5,950 bases of DNA, from contig DADA01000035.1 in NCBI GenBank assembly GCA_002494895.1, positions 1 to 5,950 of the forward strand. The letters are read 5' to 3'. The number at the start of each line of letters is the position of its first letter. Within the stretch, counting starts at the first letter, position 1. This document shows, one piece after another, positions 5,187 through 5,950 of this stretch. A model generated the notes under the pieces. That model made no database searches. It worked only from the letters and a program-made list of their open reading frames with translations, and was not told the DNA's origin. Source of the stretch: Nitrososphaera sp. UBA210 (GTDB lineage Archaea; Thermoproteota; Nitrososphaeria; Nitrososphaerales; Nitrososphaeraceae). The translations under genes were made by a program, and so were the position numbers.

Positions 5187-5343
5187 CCATGCCGAGAGGA
5201 CACTTTTGCTGACTATTATTTTTGATAGATATTATGAGCGCAATACGCCTCCGGTGAACATAGTTGAATGTATAGGCGAGAACAATAGCTCTGTCTCTGC
5301 AAGCACATTACCTGTCGGAATTTCTGAGATCAGCAAGTGTTGA
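5131..5343 (+). pseudogene. Out-of-frame continuation of the extracellular protein (possible frameshift)
   Basis: In the frame one base ahead of the preceding ORF, the sequence is open from 5131 (after TAA 5128-5130) to TGA 5341-5343. The translation looks like genuine protein: SSYELTGAGPNHAERTLLL, a strand TIIFDRYYE, then PVNIVECIGENNSSVSASTL, ending in ISKC. It contains one more Asn-x-Ser sequon (NNSS), in keeping with the extracellular protein upstream. There is no plausible start of its own (TTG 5143 lies inside the upstream ORF, with no ribosome-binding sequence). The simplest reading is that the two ORFs were one gene of about 290 codons, interrupted by one extra base (or two lost) between 5131 and 5186. 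The cause could be mutation, sequencing error or, less likely, recoding. Alternatively, the shorter ORF is complete and this openness is chance. Confidence 0.45.
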
Positions 5344-5448
5344 TATTGTTCATGATGCCTCGACTCGCAGTCTATTGATTATTGGAGCGATAACCAAGGG
5401 CTCAAAAGGAACCGGCATCAAACAATGGGCATAGGAGTGGGAAAAGCG
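5344..5448. other. Convergent gap between the extracellular-protein and cobalamin genes
   Basis: About 105 bases with no ORF or promoter assigned. On the minus strand, the cobalamin adenosyltransferase stop is embedded in CTTTTAGCGCTTTTCCC (5439-5455), whose T-runs right at the gene end are consistent with an archaeal T-tract terminator. No comparable T-run was seen on the plus strand. Confidence 0.3.
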
Positions 5449-5950
5449 CTAAAAGTCAACGCCCTTTTTTGCCTTTATCCCTTGCTGATACGGGTGCTTG
5501 ATTTCCTTCATCTCTGTCACCAGATCTGCGCTTGCAAGCACTGATTCAAGCGCGTAGTTTCCCGTCAGAACAAGGGTCGTCTTGGCAGGCTTGGCTGCAA
5601 TCAGAGCGAGAATGTCCTGCTCTGAAATCAGGTTGAGTTTGGCGGCATAATTGATCTCGTCAAGTATCAGTATGTCGTACGCGCCCGAGGAAAGCTTTTC
5701 CGTTGCCAAAGCCATGGCCGCCTGGGCTGCTTTTTGATGGTCCTCTACCGGATGGCTATCGTCGATTATCCCGACAAAGCCCTTTCCTGCTGCTATCATT
5801 TCGAACTCGGGCTCCAGCCTCTTTGAGCTTGTCAACTCTCCATAGTACCATTCGCCTTTGATGAATTGAATCATGCCCACCTTCATGCCATGACCCACAG
5901 CACGCAGCACTATTCCAAGTGCGGCTGTGGTCTTGCCCTTGCCCCTGCCG
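5449..5950 (-). CDS. cobO: Cob(I)alamin / cob(I)yrinate a,c-diamide adenosyltransferase, N-terminus missing
   Basis: 166 residues are visible; only the first few lie beyond the right edge, since members of the BtuR/CobA/CobO family are about 170-200 residues. The enzyme transfers the 5'-deoxyadenosyl group of ATP to cobalt of reduced corrinoids, making adenosylcobalamin in synthesis or salvage. The visible part opens with its P-loop GRGKGKTTAALG (family pattern GxGKGKTTAA). IQFIKGEW (visible 26-33) matches the conserved QFxKG strand, ILDEINYA (95-102) the acidic Walker B-like motif, and VLTGNYA (127-133) the usual VLTGR segment, with Asn in place of Arg. The end is the family's KHPYQQGIKAKKGVDF (151-166), so the C-terminus is complete. 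Adenosylcobalamin-dependent methylmalonyl-CoA mutase belongs to the thaumarchaeal 3-hydroxypropionate/4-hydroxybutyrate cycle, one likely consumer. The gene converges on the extracellular-protein gene. The symbol could equally be btuR or cobA. Confidence 0.93.
   Translation of the reverse strand, partial: GRGKGKTTAALGIVLRAVGHGMKVGMIQFIKGEWYYGELTSSKRLEPEFEMIAAGKGFVGIIDDSHPVEDHQKAAQAAMALATEKLSSGAYDILILDEINYAAKLNLISEQDILALIAAKPAKTTLVLTGNYALESVLASADLVTEMKEIKHPYQQGIKAKKGVDF

Noticed and set aside
1..5950. CRISPR array, insertion sequence, tRNA or rRNA.
   Set aside because: Reading both strands by eye, I found no regularly spaced direct repeats, transposase motifs, terminal inverted repeats, cloverleaf or rRNA-like stretch.

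Overview
The window looks like a piece of an archaeal chromosome, most likely from an ammonia-oxidising thaumarchaeon (Nitrososphaeria). The domain assignment rests on a Nop10 gene, a geranylgeranyl-reductase-family flavoprotein, and AT-rich TATA-like boxes 25-36 nt before several starts with almost no leader. The lineage is inferred from the overall style of the proteins and was not tested by any search.

Layout: (1) 1-1098, minus strand: a MurG/MGT-like glycosyltransferase cut by the left edge, preceded by an AMMECR1-domain protein. (2) 1178-2310, plus strand: a 53-residue zinc-ribbon protein, diverging from AMMECR1 across a 79-bp promoter gap, then an isocitrate lyase/PEP mutase superfamily enzyme with a methylisocitrate-lyase-type KRCGH site. 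(3) 2371-4109, minus strand, converging on the lyase: nop10, a geranylgeranyl-reductase-like FAD protein and a hot-dog acyl-CoA thioesterase, with gaps of only 26-27 nt, so probably one operon. (4) 4110-4466: a gene-poor stretch with a chain of small overlapping minus-strand ORFs of doubtful status. (5) 4467-5343, plus strand: an unrecognised membrane-anchored extracellular protein that seems to continue in another frame after its stop. (6) 5449-5950, minus strand: a cobalamin adenosyltransferase lacking only its first residues.

Three genes are easily missed: the glycosyltransferase (TTG start), the zinc ribbon (53 aa) and nop10 (58 aa, TTG start). The genes do not form one pathway. They cover RNA modification, isoprenoid or flavin reduction, acyl-CoA hydrolysis, C-C lyase chemistry and B12 metabolism. 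No mobile element, CRISPR array, tRNA or rRNA was found. I saw no convincing new multi-gene system. The best leads are the apparently frameshifted secreted protein and the small-ORF chain that ends on the nop10 start codon, where eIF2-alpha would often be found.
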